Positions 63,652-64,000 of a DNA stretch of 64,000 nucleotides are shown here, one piece after another (the stretch's first letter is position 1; every line of letters begins with the position of its first letter). The notes under the pieces are model-generated. The model had not been told where the DNA came from and did no database searches. It saw only the letters and a program-made list of their open reading frames with translations. Made by a program: the position numbers and the translations under genes. Source of the DNA: Patagioenas fasciata (Eukaryota > Chordata > Aves > Columbiformes > Columbidae); NCBI RefSeq assembly GCF_037038585.1, contig NC_092522.1, positions 124,726,661 through 124,790,660 on the forward strand, read 5' to 3'.

Positions 63652-64000
63652 CTGCCTAAGCAAACAAAACTGGAGCGTTAGGAAATAACACGCACATTCT
63701 TTGGCGTGAAAATTGTCAGAAAGAGGCCCCGTTTCCTCAAACAAGCTTGTTTTTAAACCAAATCAGGCCCTAATGGTGTGGAGAATGTTAAAGAATGGGC
63801 TTTCACTTGTGTCTTAACCCCTCTATGCTCTAGCAAAGCGCACCTGCCTCTCACCCCAGTCCTTAGGGTGGAAAAGATGAGGTTATGTTGGTCAAATAAG
63901 AGCCAAAGCATCAGTGCAGGGCTGGAGTGTTGGGGTGGGTGTCCACAGCCCCCTTGGCTCTGCTGACCACGTGTGATCCGTCCTGGGAGCTGAGCCAAAG
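63652..64000. other. ESCO2 intron to window edge
   Basis: No exon or repeat recognised. Confidence 0.5.

Overview
This is vertebrate nuclear DNA, almost certainly from a bird. It has split genes with GT-AG introns, no bacterial organisation, and more than forty CR1-type LINE 3' ends (the dominant avian retroposon) in both orientations. It also holds a set of GC-rich and AT-rich minisatellites and two CpG islands. Four known genes can be read exon by exon: the 3' half of GULO (+), complete SCARA5 (+), complete PBK (+) and the last three coding exons of ESCO2 (-). The bird order cannot be fixed from sequence alone. An undamaged GULO 3' half argues against lineages that have lost vitamin C synthesis.

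Layout. 1-7430: GULO introns and six terminal coding exons, with CR1 copies in the introns. 7431-14850: intergenic DNA dominated by minisatellites (a CCTGGGTCCC family present three times with shared flanks, a 28-bp CCATCCAATGG array, and a 25-bp GGATGCTCCTG array) plus an LTR-like element. 14850-15260: CpG island, the probable SCARA5 promoter. 16874-51309: SCARA5 coding exons, giving 492 aa (cytoplasmic tail, one membrane helix, coiled stalk, collagenous stretch, SRCR domain). Its introns hold a degenerate second copy of exon 4, two further duplicated segments, several arrays and an AT-rich palindrome. 51310-52660: a 1-kb spacer of tandem repeats leading into the PBK CpG island. 53589-61057: PBK, 320 aa. 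61145-64000: 3' end of ESCO2 on the opposite strand, with 3' UTRs that probably overlap those of PBK.

The genes do not form one pathway: GULO makes ascorbate, SCARA5 takes up ferritin, PBK is a mitotic kinase and ESCO2 acetylates cohesin. PBK and ESCO2 are both proliferation-linked and lie tail to tail. No wholly new coding system was found. The most noteworthy observations are the SCARA5 exon-4 relic, a GC-AG intron in GULO, an 18-bp minisatellite reaching to within about 40 bp of a SCARA5 splice acceptor, the duplicated non-coding segments, a near-perfect MARE in SCARA5, and an E2F/CHR-like pair in the PBK promoter.
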